Shown piece by piece: positions 1 to 6,293 of a stretch of 11,596 nt of DNA. Within the stretch, counting starts at the first letter, position 1; every line of letters starts with the position of its first letter. Origin of the DNA: Clostridiales bacterium (GTDB taxonomy: Bacteria > Bacillota > Clostridia > Lachnospirales > Lachnospiraceae); the NCBI GenBank assembly GCA_019418195.1, contig DYCJ01000066.1, positions 1 to 11,596 on the forward strand, read 5' to 3'. Under the pieces are notes generated by a model, which saw only the letters and a program-made list of their open reading frames with translations, did not search any database and had not been told where the DNA came from. The position numbers were made by a program, and so were the translations under genes.

Positions 1-776
1 CAGGTAAGACAACGCTTATGAAGGTACTTGCCACTCTTCTGGAAAAAGACAGCGGAAAGGTAAAGATCTGCGGGATTCCCGTGGAACACGCCTTGGAAAT
101 CCGGAAGATTACAGGATATCTTCCCCAGGAATTTTCCATGTATCCCAATATGAGTGTCTATGAGGCTATGGATTATCTGGGAGTACTGTCCGGACTTGAT
201 AAGTCAGCGAGAAAGAAGAGGATACCGATGCTGCTGGAGCGGGTCAATCTACGGGAAAATTCCCGTACAAAAGTGCGCGCTCTGTCAGGCGGTATGAAGC
301 GGAGACTGGGGATTGCCCAGGCAATCCTTCATGATCCGAAGGTGCTGATCGTAGATGAACCCACTGCAGGACTTGACCCGGAAGAGCGTGTCAGGTTCCG
401 CAATCTGTTAAGTGAGATCGCAGAGGACAGGATCGTGATACTTTCCACCCACATTGTCGGAGACGTGGAGGCAGCGTGTGAGGAGATCGCGGTTATGGAC
501 GAGGGAAAGATCATTTACAGGGGAACGGTGGAAGAACTGGTGAATCTGGTGGAAGGAAGAGTGTATCGGGCGGAGATCAGCAGAAAGGAGCTTGAGCGGC
601 TGAAATCAGAGTACACAGTGACCAGCATGATCACACTTGGCAATAACGTGATGGTGCGGTTTCTCTCTGAGACAACACCTTTTCAGGGGGCGCAGCACTG
701 TGACGCCGGTGTGGAGGACGCTTATATGTATCTGATGCAGAAGGAGGGGAAGACATATGATCATGACTCTCTTTAA
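1..776 (+). CDS. ABC transporter ATP-binding protein (5'-truncated by window edge)
   Basis: This is the cytoplasmic ATPase subunit of an ABC-2-type exporter. The reading frame is open from base 3, where the codons give GKTTLM, the end of a Walker A motif. The true start therefore lies outside the window, and the ATG at base 18 is internal. Counting from that internal Met, the Q-loop is YLPQEF (34-39), the signature LSGGMKRR (89-96), Walker B VLIVDEPTAGLD (109-120) and the H-switch STHIV (143-147). A C-terminal extension of about 80 residues follows the core fold. The gene overlaps the next one, a permease, by 20 bases, so the two are translationally coupled. The core closely resembles the ATPase at 4007-4936 (shared YLPQEF, SGGMKRRLGIAQA, DEPTAGLDP, STHIV), which makes them paralogs. 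The exported substrate cannot be read from the sequence; peptide or antimicrobial export is only a guess. Confidence 0.93.
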   Translation, partial: GKTTLMKVLATLLEKDSGKVKICGIPVEHALEIRKITGYLPQEFSMYPNMSVYEAMDYLGVLSGLDKSARKKRIPMLLERVNLRENSRTKVRALSGGMKRRLGIAQAILHDPKVLIVDEPTAGLDPEERVRFRNLLSEIAEDRIVILSTHIVGDVEAACEEIAVMDEGKIIYRGTVEELVNLVEGRVYRAEISRKELERLKSEYTVTSMITLGNNVMVRFLSETTPFQGAQHCDAGVEDAYMYLMQKEGKTYDHDSL

Positions 777-1998
777 AAAGGAATGTGCTCAGATACTCAA
801 AAGTTTGATCTTCTGGCTGTATGTGGCGTGTCTTGTTCTCTTCTTTAACAGCCAGATGGGAAACTCAACCGTTCTGAATCCGCCGCAGGAAGGGCAGGAG
901 AATTATTATAACTATGGATTTAAAACAGATATCACAGAGCGGGACGTGATGGAGACGGGCGTGGGAACTCTCGCCTATGCCTATTATTACGATCACTATG
1001 TGACCTATCCTGTAGGATATGCGAAAAATGTCCGGATAAGCGAAGCGGAGAAACAGGAGATCGCGGATATTATCTATGACCTTACTGGTGTAAAAGCAGA
1101 TGAGATCGAGGACAATATTGCATCATATTTTCAGGAAAATGATATTCAGACTACCCAGTATAAGGTTCCTCTAAAAGACGGCATATCCTATGAGCAGTTC
1201 TTAAATGATATGGAACAGGTGGCTGATATCCTCGGACCGGGTTCGGATTATACGGAAGACCGGCTATGGTCGAATGTAATGATTCCGGTGGACTATGAGG
1301 GCGCAGTGGAAAACTACCGGGCGTTGACGGAGCAGGATAGATTGACTGGCGGGTATGCAAGGCTGTTTTGCGATTATATGGGAATTATCCTCGGGATCCT
1401 GCCTGTATTTGTGACAGCCACAAGGATGCTGCGGGATAAGAGAGCACAGATGCAGGAACTGATCTATTCCAGAGGGGCATCATCTGCCGTGGTCATGGAA
1501 ACACGGTACGCAGCTCTGGTGTTCATGCATATGATCCCGGTGCTGATCCTCTCCCTGCTGCCGACAGTAAGCTGTATCACAGCAGGAATCGAAGGTGTGC
1601 AGCTGGATTATCTGGCATGGCTGAAATACGATCTGGGCTGGCTTTTGCCCATGGTTATGATTGTGGTTGCAGTGGGGATGCTGTGCACTGAGCTTACGGA
1701 GACTGCTCTTGCTGTACTGGTTCAGGCCGTCTGGTGGTTTATGAGTGTGATGACCGGGGCTTCAGCCATGAATGGCGGGCGTTACGGCTGGAATTTGATA
1801 CCCAGACATAATACAGAACTCAATTATGAGGGATTTGCCGAAGATTTTCGGCAGCTCGTCATGAACCGTATCCTGTATGCGGTACTGGCACTTGTACTTC
1901 TGGCACTGACTATATTTATCTATGAGAAAAAGAGAAAGGGGCATCTGAGACGCCGTGGGAAAATATTTGGAAATCACAAGCGTACAGCTGAAGCATAA
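757..1998 (+). CDS. ABC-2-type permease with large extracytoplasmic domain
   Basis: This is a membrane component of the exporter energised by the upstream ATPase. The 413-residue protein has one N-terminal membrane helix (about 17-34), a long soluble, acidic and tyrosine-rich region (about 35-200) expected outside the cell, and then a cluster of hydrophobic segments (about 204-222, 250-277, 292-312, 315-335, 370-389). It ends in a very basic cytoplasmic tail (EKKRKGHLRRRGK). This single helix, outer domain and helix bundle layout is typical of ABC-2 family permeases. An AAGGAGG ribosome binding site at 741-747 lies nine bases before the ATG; an ATG two codons later is an alternative start. 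The start overlaps the ATPase gene and the end overlaps the next permease by 44 bases. The permease at 4933-6168 has the same layout. I do not recognise the substrate. Confidence 0.85.
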   Translation: MIMTLFKKECAQILKSLIFWLYVACLVLFFNSQMGNSTVLNPPQEGQENYYNYGFKTDITERDVMETGVGTLAYAYYYDHYVTYPVGYAKNVRISEAEKQEIADIIYDLTGVKADEIEDNIASYFQENDIQTTQYKVPLKDGISYEQFLNDMEQVADILGPGSDYTEDRLWSNVMIPVDYEGAVENYRALTEQDRLTGGYARLFCDYMGIILGILPVFVTATRMLRDKRAQMQELIYSRGASSAVVMETRYAALVFMHMIPVLILSLLPTVSCITAGIEGVQLDYLAWLKYDLGWLLPMVMIVVAVGMLCTELTETALAVLVQAVWWFMSVMTGASAMNGGRYGWNLIPRHNTELNYEGFAEDFRQLVMNRILYAVLALVLLALTIFIYEKKRKGHLRRRGKIFGNHKRTAEA

Positions 1999-2572
1999 TG
2001 TATGGAAACATTTATTGATCAGCGCAGGGCTTTTGGCAGCATCGCCTCTGATCCTTGGCATCTCGAATCTGGACGCTGCGGAGAGTGCAAAAGTACTGGA
2101 GACCTATGTGGCGCTGATCGGCATCATCCTCTTTGTGCCGGTATTCCTACCGGAACAGAACCGGGATCTGTGGGAACTGGTGAAGGCAAAGTATACGAAT
2201 ATTACATCTGTGTATCTGATCCGTATCGGATTCAGTTTCCTTGAATCGGCGCTTCTTGTCCTTGTCTACATCAGTGTGATGCATTCCGGGAATTGTGAGA
2301 TGGAGACCGGCAGGTATTTCTTCGGTACAATGGCGGAAATCCTGGCATTCGGAGGACTCGGCATCTTTGCCTATGCAGTCTCCGATAACCTGATCGTGGG
2401 ATATATGATCCCGCTTGGGTATTATATCGCAGCCACAGGCGCAGGATATAAATATCTGGGGAAGTTGTATCCATTTGGTATGCTGCAGGATTTTACTACG
2501 AAATACTGGATCCTTGCCATAGGGATACTGCTGATGGCAGGAGGAATTCTGCTGTTCCGCAGGAAAAGATAG
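1955..2572 (+). CDS. small ABC-2-type permease / membrane protein
   Basis: This 205-residue protein consists almost entirely of membrane helices (about 19-37, 49-65, 85-109, 121-142, 146-163, 185-201) and ends in a positive FRRKR tail. It has no large outer domain, unlike the upstream permease, and probably pairs with it as the second half of the transmembrane channel. A charged loop PEQNRDLWELVKAKYTN (66-82) precedes the third helix. The upstream permease has a comparable charged loop (RDKRAQMQELIYSRG) after its helix 2; these may be the cytoplasmic coupling segments that contact the ATPase. The start is a GTG lying 44 bases inside the upstream gene, with an AAAGGGG run about 14 bases ahead. 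That spacing is long, so a TTG at 1967 is possible. No ATG occurs in frame before residue 109. It is the last gene of its operon. Confidence 0.75.
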   Translation: MGKYLEITSVQLKHNVWKHLLISAGLLAASPLILGISNLDAAESAKVLETYVALIGIILFVPVFLPEQNRDLWELVKAKYTNITSVYLIRIGFSFLESALLVLVYISVMHSGNCEMETGRYFFGTMAEILAFGGLGIFAYAVSDNLIVGYMIPLGYYIAATGAGYKYLGKLYPFGMLQDFTTKYWILAIGILLMAGGILLFRRKR

Positions 2573-2594
2573 AGAATAAGAGAAGATGATTTTG

Positions 2595-2627
2595 AATGTC
2601 CGGCTGAAATGGCTGGACATTTTTTAT
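2595..2627 (+). terminator. intrinsic terminator of first ABC operon
   Basis: The arms AATGTCCGGC and GCTGGACATT form a stem of about ten pairs (one G-U) with a seven-base loop. The stem runs directly into a tract of seven T residues overlapping its end. It lies 22 bases after the small permease stop codon and separates that operon from the sigma-factor cassette. Confidence 0.8.
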
Positions 2628-2636
2628 GTGATTTTT

Positions 2637-2673
2637 TGTTTTTTTGTCAACCTGAATCGTTATACTTTATAGA
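2637..2673 (+). promoter_or_regulatory. candidate promoter region of the sigma-factor cassette
   Basis: The 145-base gap before the sigma-factor gene is AT-rich. Two overlapping sigma-A-like pairings can be drawn: TTGTCA (2644-2649) with TATAGA (2668-2673) at 18-base spacing, or TTGTTT (2637-2642) with TATACT (2661-2666), also at 18. The same stretch contains TGTCAACC followed closely by CGTTA, which could instead be an autoregulatory ECF element. None is a clean match, so the exact start site is uncertain. Confidence 0.4.
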
Positions 2674-2702
2674 TAACGCAAGGAAGAACTGTTACAGACA
2701 TT

Positions 2703-2709
2703 GAGAGGA
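2703..2709 (+). promoter_or_regulatory. ribosome binding site deciding the TTG start of the sigma factor
   Basis: A GAGAGGA run ends eight bases before a TTG codon at 2718. No ATG in this frame lies near it, and the sigma-2 homology begins shortly after, so the rare start codon is supported. A TTG start would keep the level of this regulator low. Confidence 0.6.
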
Positions 2710-2717
2710 TATAATAA

Positions 2718-3239
2718 TTGTTTCACATATTACGGTGGGAAGATCCTGATGATGAGAGGTTCATAGAGGATCTAATCTGCGAGAACTACGAGGATATTTA
2801 TAAATACTGTTACCGGCTTTTGAAAAATAAGACGCTGGCCGAGGATATTACGCAGGAAGTCTTCTTGAAGTTTACGTGCAGCCTGGAGAGATACCGCGAG
2901 TACGGGAAGAGGAAGAACTACCTCTATGTAATAGCATCAAACGCCATAAAAGATTATTTCAAAAGAGCGAGTACGATACATGAAACGGCGACGGAGGAAC
3001 AGGAAGGACACGGTGAAGGAAAATCCGGCGGAGGCGGAGAGATCGACCGGCTGCTTGACCGGATACAGGTCATGACGGCATTGGATGAACTGGAACCGGA
3101 AGAACGGGAAATGATCATCCTGCGTTATTATCAGGATATGCGTCTGAAAGACATTGCCTGTATCATGGACATACCGGTATCTACAGTCAGATACCGGCTG
3201 AAACAGACGGAGAGTAAGCTGAGGGATAAACTTGCATGA
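2718..3239 (+). CDS. RNA polymerase sigma factor, sigma-70/ECF type
   Basis: This 173-residue alternative sigma factor directs RNA polymerase to a small set of promoters. The sigma-2 region spans about residues 18-84 and includes the helix LLKNKTLAEDITQEVFLKF (34-52), which contains the characteristic D-x-x-Q-E-x-F core-binding motif. A low-complexity linker follows (about 90-108, EEQEGHGEGKSGGGGE). Sigma-4 (about 115-170) contains LDELEPEEREMIILRYYQDM and a helix-turn-helix, LKDIACIMDIPVSTVRYRLKQ, that reads the -35 element. Regions 1 and 3 are absent, as is usual for ECF factors. The next gene encodes a membrane protein placed 28 bases downstream, followed by an ABC exporter. The factor probably controls its own cassette and is restrained by the membrane protein; that is inference from gene order. 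The signal it senses is unknown. Confidence 0.9.
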   Translation: MFHILRWEDPDDERFIEDLICENYEDIYKYCYRLLKNKTLAEDITQEVFLKFTCSLERYREYGKRKNYLYVIASNAIKDYFKRASTIHETATEEQEGHGEGKSGGGGEIDRLLDRIQVMTALDELEPEEREMIILRYYQDMRLKDIACIMDIPVSTVRYRLKQTESKLRDKLA

Positions 3240-3250
3240 TCGCGGACAGA

Positions 3251-3256
3251 AAGGAG
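3251..3256 (+). promoter_or_regulatory. ribosome binding site setting the start of the membrane protein at 3268
   Basis: AAGGAG, extended as AAAGGAGAAG, lies 11 bases before the ATG at 3268. It favours this ATG over an upstream in-frame TTG at 3232, which has only a weak GAGGG ahead of it and would overlap the end of the sigma-factor gene. Confidence 0.6.
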
Positions 3257-3267
3257 AAGAAAACAAT

Positions 3268-4035
3268 ATGGACAGAAAACTGAAAAAACGTCTGATGGCA
3301 TTTACGGTTCCACCGTACGACGAAAAGCATCGAAAAGAAACACTTCTGTTGGCAGAACAGATGAAAGAACATCGTCCGGAGTCAAAGATGTCCGGTATAC
3401 GGTTCTTTTTTGATCAGCTTCGGTTTATCCGGAAAAGGACATGGCTGCTCAAGATCGCGGCAACAACGCTTTTACTGGCTGTTGTCATTGGCCCGGACGC
3501 AGGACCGGACAGCTCCCTGCTCCTGCTTGGTTCCGTGTGTATGCCGATTCTATGCCTGATCAATGCCCGCGAGCTGTGGGATCTATGCCAGCCGGGACTT
3601 CTGGAGCTGCAGATGACAGTGAGAAACCCGCTGCGTCAGGTACTGCTGATTCGGCTGACGGCTTTTGGGGCGGCGGATCTGGTAATCCTTTTTCTCTCTG
3701 CGGCAGTTTTCACGGCATCAGACCGGGCAGAAATATGGCAGGTGCTTTTGTACGGTTCAGTACCATATTTTGCCATGTGCGCCGGATGCATGGCAATCCT
3801 TAAGAAATGGGAACAGGAAAACGGACTTTTCTTCTGCGGGGTATGGGGCGTGCTGATTGGAGCAGCATTTTTATGTATTGAAAATGCGGGCGGAGAGATA
3901 TACAGTATGCAGAATGTATGGATATGGGCTGCCGCAGAGGTCATTACCATAGCAGGAATGGTGCGGCAGATGACAGATTTAGTGAAAAAGTCAGGAGGAA
4001 ATGTAGATGAGATTAACGATGGAACGGCTGTCTAA
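3268..4035 (+). CDS. six-helix membrane protein, candidate anti-sigma factor
   Basis: This protein has 255 residues from the preferred ATG. A basic, soluble N-terminal part (1-57, rich in Lys, Arg and Glu) is followed by six likely membrane helices at about 58-75, 82-100, 126-150, 158-178, 187-205 and 215-232, and a short polar tail. A charged stretch between helices 2 and 3 (ARELWDLCQPGLLELQMTVRN, 100-120) has regularly spaced Glu residues and probably lies in the cytoplasm. I recognise no named domain: there is no zinc-binding HC2 motif, and no enzyme motif. Its place directly after the sigma factor and before the ABC ATPase, with a cytoplasmic N-terminus before the first helix, fits a membrane-bound anti-sigma factor, but a transporter accessory subunit is equally possible. 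It overlaps the ATPase gene by 29 bases, so the two are translationally coupled. Confidence 0.72.
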   Translation: MDRKLKKRLMAFTVPPYDEKHRKETLLLAEQMKEHRPESKMSGIRFFFDQLRFIRKRTWLLKIAATTLLLAVVIGPDAGPDSSLLLLGSVCMPILCLINARELWDLCQPGLLELQMTVRNPLRQVLLIRLTAFGAADLVILFLSAAVFTASDRAEIWQVLLYGSVPYFAMCAGCMAILKKWEQENGLFFCGVWGVLIGAAFLCIENAGGEIYSMQNVWIWAAAEVITIAGMVRQMTDLVKKSGGNVDEINDGTAV

Positions 4036-4936
4036 ACAGTTTAAGAACAGGATCGCCGTAGACAATGTGAACGCTGAACTCAGAGAAGGAATCTACGGAT
4101 TTCTGGGAGCGAACGGAGCGGGGAAGACGACTCTCATGCAGATGATCTGCGGGATTGTCGCTCCGACAAGAGGCGAGGTAAAAGTAGACGGGGAAAATAA
4201 TGTGGAGATGGGGATGGAATTCCGAGATATGCTCGGATATCTCCCCCAGGAATTCGGCTATACGCCCGGATTTACTGCAAAGGATTTTATGCTTTACATT
4301 GCGTCGGTCAAAGGGATTCCGCCGCGCAGGGCAAAGAGAAAGAGCGAGGAACTGTTGGAACTGGTGAATCTAAAGGAGGATATGAACCGGAAGATCCGCA
4401 CCTTTTCCGGAGGTATGAAGCGCAGACTCGGCATTGCACAGGCGCTTTTAAACAATCCGAAGATCCTGATCATGGACGAACCTACTGCCGGGCTGGACCC
4501 GAAAGAGAGAGCCTATTTCAGAAATGTAATTGCAGAGATGGCGCAGGACAAAATCATTATTATCTCCACCCATATCGTGTCAGATATTGAGTACATTTCG
4601 GATCAGGTGCTCATCATGAAGAAAGGAAGATTTCTCCTGCAGGGAACCGCGGAAGAACTGATCTCGGAAGTGAACGGAATGGTCTGGTCCTGCCGTGTGC
4701 CGGCAGGAGACTGGCTCTCTTTCGAGAACCGGCACACGATCGTAAATTCCCGCAATCTTGGAAGTGTGGTGGAAACGAGGGTAATCAGCCCGTTTGCTCC
4801 GTGTGCCGGCTGCGAACAGACAGAAGCTACGCTTGAAGATCTGTATCTGAAATGTTTTGCCGATGAACAGAGCCTGGGTGCCCGGGATTTATCGGATAAG
4901 AGCATGAGAGCCGGAAGAAGGGGGAAGAGGTTATGA
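4007..4936 (+). CDS. ABC transporter ATP-binding protein
   Basis: This is the ATPase subunit of the second export cassette. All core motifs are intact in the 309-residue protein: Walker A GANGAGKT (34-41), Q-loop YLPQEF (79-83), signature FSGGMKRR (133-140, with Phe in place of the usual Leu), Walker B ILIMDEPTAGLD (153-164, catalytic Glu158) and H-switch His189. After about residue 225 comes a C-terminal domain of about 85 residues with a CAGC pair of cysteines (266-269) and a basic tail (RAGRRGKRL), not part of the standard fold. AGGAGG at 3993-3998 lies eight bases before the ATG. The gene begins inside the upstream membrane-protein gene and overlaps the permease start in ATGA. It is a paralog of the ATPase at the window start and most likely drives the permease at 4933. 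The substrate is unknown. Confidence 0.94.
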   Translation: MRLTMERLSKQFKNRIAVDNVNAELREGIYGFLGANGAGKTTLMQMICGIVAPTRGEVKVDGENNVEMGMEFRDMLGYLPQEFGYTPGFTAKDFMLYIASVKGIPPRRAKRKSEELLELVNLKEDMNRKIRTFSGGMKRRLGIAQALLNNPKILIMDEPTAGLDPKERAYFRNVIAEMAQDKIIIISTHIVSDIEYISDQVLIMKKGRFLLQGTAEELISEVNGMVWSCRVPAGDWLSFENRHTIVNSRNLGSVVETRVISPFAPCAGCEQTEATLEDLYLKCFADEQSLGARDLSDKSMRAGRRGKRL

Positions 4937-6168
4937 AGAGAATGATCTGGTATGAATGGAAGCGGATATGGCAGAGCAGGCTTACGCAGTTTGCGGTGAT
5001 CGGATGTATCTTGTTCCTGTTGTTCTGTACATGGTCGAATATTAGACAGATTCAGACAACAGACAGCGAGGGAAATCAGGTGACCGGCATGGCTGCAGTG
5101 AAAGCGCTGAAAGAGACGGAGCGCATTACTCTGGATCAGGAGACAGTGACCGCTATTATGCAGGAATATCTCGATTATACGGAGAATCCCGCCACGTCTT
5201 CAGATGATTCGAAGCTTGTGTATCTATCGGAGGAGATGTACCGGACATGGTATCTGCCCAGAATGGAACTTATGAATCAGATCATCTCGGTATATTTTCA
5301 TAAAGGACAGGAATATGTGGACGACCGTCAGTTATTGGAGGAAAACCTGGGAAGAGATTTCTATGAGGCAAGGAAAGAGCGGGTACAGGAACGGCTTACT
5401 TACTATGTGAACCTTGGCAGTGTGACTCCTTCAGAGGCAGACTGGTGGGATGAACAGGATGATAAAGTGGGTGAGTACACATATGGCAATTATAAAGTGT
5501 GGGAGATACTGATCAGTAATCTTCCGTGGGTGCTTTTCATCATGATGGTCATATGTGTAGGTATAGCACCTGTATTTGCAGGAGAATATCAGTCGAAATG
5601 TGATTCACTCCTTCTGTGCATGAAACACGGGAAACACAGGCTTATTCTTGCAAAGCTGGCGGCATCCACTGTATATGCCAGTGTCTTGTACTGGGGGATC
5701 GTGTCTCTATACTCAGCGGTACTTCTCATTTTCGTGGGAAAGGACGGCTGGGATCTACCTGTACAGCTGATTTATTCGGGAATGCCGTCCAGTTATGCCC
5801 TCACCACGAGTCAGGCATATCTCCTTGCCCTTCTGGCGGGGTATGTGGTGACACTGGGGCTTGCCGGGCTTGTATTATTCCTGTCGGCGCTGTTTAAAAA
5901 CCCTTATGTAGTGATCGTGACTGCATTTTTATATCTCTGTGTGCCCCTGTTTCTGTCCACGAATTCAGGGGGATACTTGTGGGTACACTTGCTGGCTCTG
6001 CTGCCGGAGAAAATATCAGAGTTTCATTTTGCCTCCTACATTGCATACAGCATAGGGAATATAAAGATGACTCTGCCGACGGCGTCTATGATCGTAAACG
6101 GTCTGTGCGCTGTAGTATTTTCCGGACTGGCATATTTTTTCTTCCGCAGGCATCAGGTGAACCGATAA
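4933..6168 (+). CDS. ABC-2-type permease with large extracytoplasmic domain
   Basis: This 411-residue membrane component of the second exporter has an N-terminal helix (about 18-34) and a charged outer domain (about 35-190) with many Glu and Tyr residues. It then has helices at about 196-216, 239-266, 293-319, 324-342, 347-358 (weak) and 382-404, ending in RRHQVNR. A cytoplasmic loop, FAGEYQSKCDSLLLCMKHGKH (215-235), follows helix 2 at the place where the first-operon permease has its RDKRAQMQELIYSRG loop. The start codon overlaps the ATPase stop codon as ATGA, a classic sign of coupled translation and of a fixed-ratio complex. Unlike the first operon there is no second small permease gene, so this protein may act as a homodimer. 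No separate terminator follows other than the hairpin ending at 6286. Confidence 0.85.
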   Translation: MKRMIWYEWKRIWQSRLTQFAVIGCILFLLFCTWSNIRQIQTTDSEGNQVTGMAAVKALKETERITLDQETVTAIMQEYLDYTENPATSSDDSKLVYLSEEMYRTWYLPRMELMNQIISVYFHKGQEYVDDRQLLEENLGRDFYEARKERVQERLTYYVNLGSVTPSEADWWDEQDDKVGEYTYGNYKVWEILISNLPWVLFIMMVICVGIAPVFAGEYQSKCDSLLLCMKHGKHRLILAKLAASTVYASVLYWGIVSLYSAVLLIFVGKDGWDLPVQLIYSGMPSSYALTTSQAYLLALLAGYVVTLGLAGLVLFLSALFKNPYVVIVTAFLYLCVPLFLSTNSGGYLWVHLLALLPEKISEFHFASYIAYSIGNIKMTLPTASMIVNGLCAVVFSGLAYFFFRRHQVNR

Positions 6169-6200
6169 TTTGCAGGAATCGGGCGAATCGCTGATTACAC

Positions 6201-6229
6201 TTGACAACTCCTCGCAAACTCTGCACAAT
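6201..6229 (+). promoter_or_regulatory. candidate sigma-A promoter for the ABC-F gene
   Basis: A perfect -35 box TTGACA (6201-6206) is followed after 17 bases by CACAAT (6224-6229), a weaker -10 box that keeps the key A and final T. Transcription would begin near 6236. The spacer and -10 box coincide with the left arm of the inverted repeat at 6208-6286, so a transcript from here would lack that arm. Confidence 0.5.
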
Positions 6230-6293
6230 AGTTCCGTATGGATTTATTTTCTGTATACGGGATATAAATGCAGAGTCTGTGAGGAGATTTTTT
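6208..6293 (+). promoter_or_regulatory. long hairpin leader with SD capture and T-run ahead of ABC-F gene
   Basis: The left arm CTCCTCGCAAACTCTGCA (6208-6225) and right arm TGCAGAGTCTGTGAGGAG (6269-6286) pair over 18 positions with one G-U and one A-C mismatch. Between them a second hairpin, CCGTAT (6234-6239) with ATACGG (6255-6260), can form. The right arm contains GAGGAG, the ribosome binding site of the ATG at 6294, and is followed by one A and six T residues. In a transcript coming from upstream, the structure could act as an intrinsic terminator and would also mask the ribosome binding site. The pairing is read directly from the sequence; the regulatory role is inference. Confidence 0.65.
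6238..6267 (+). CDS. possible nine-codon leader peptide (MDLFSVYGI)
   Basis: An ATG at 6238 opens a short frame encoding MDLFSVYGI and ending in TAA at 6265-6267. It lies wholly inside the loop region of the leader hairpin of the ABC-F gene. Short hydrophobic leader peptides regulate several ABC-F resistance genes through ribosome stalling, which is why it is listed. No Shine-Dalgarno sequence precedes it. If transcription starts near 6236 the message would be nearly leaderless. It may well be chance. Confidence 0.2.
   Translation: MDLFSVYGI

Noticed and set aside
2002..2244. Small plus-strand open frame overlapping the small permease
   Set aside because: It is in a different frame from the helix-rich protein, has no domain, and no separate ribosome binding site.
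3232..3267. Longer form of the six-helix membrane protein starting at TTG 3232
   Set aside because: The ATG at 3268 has a much better ribosome binding site, and the extra twelve residues (MHDRGQKGEENN) include the translated binding site itself.
6201..6293. N-terminal extension of the ABC-F protein by 31 residues starting at a TTG
   Set aside because: The TTG is part of the TTGACA promoter box, no ribosome binding site precedes it, and GAGGAG followed by ATG at 6294 matches the normal start of the family.
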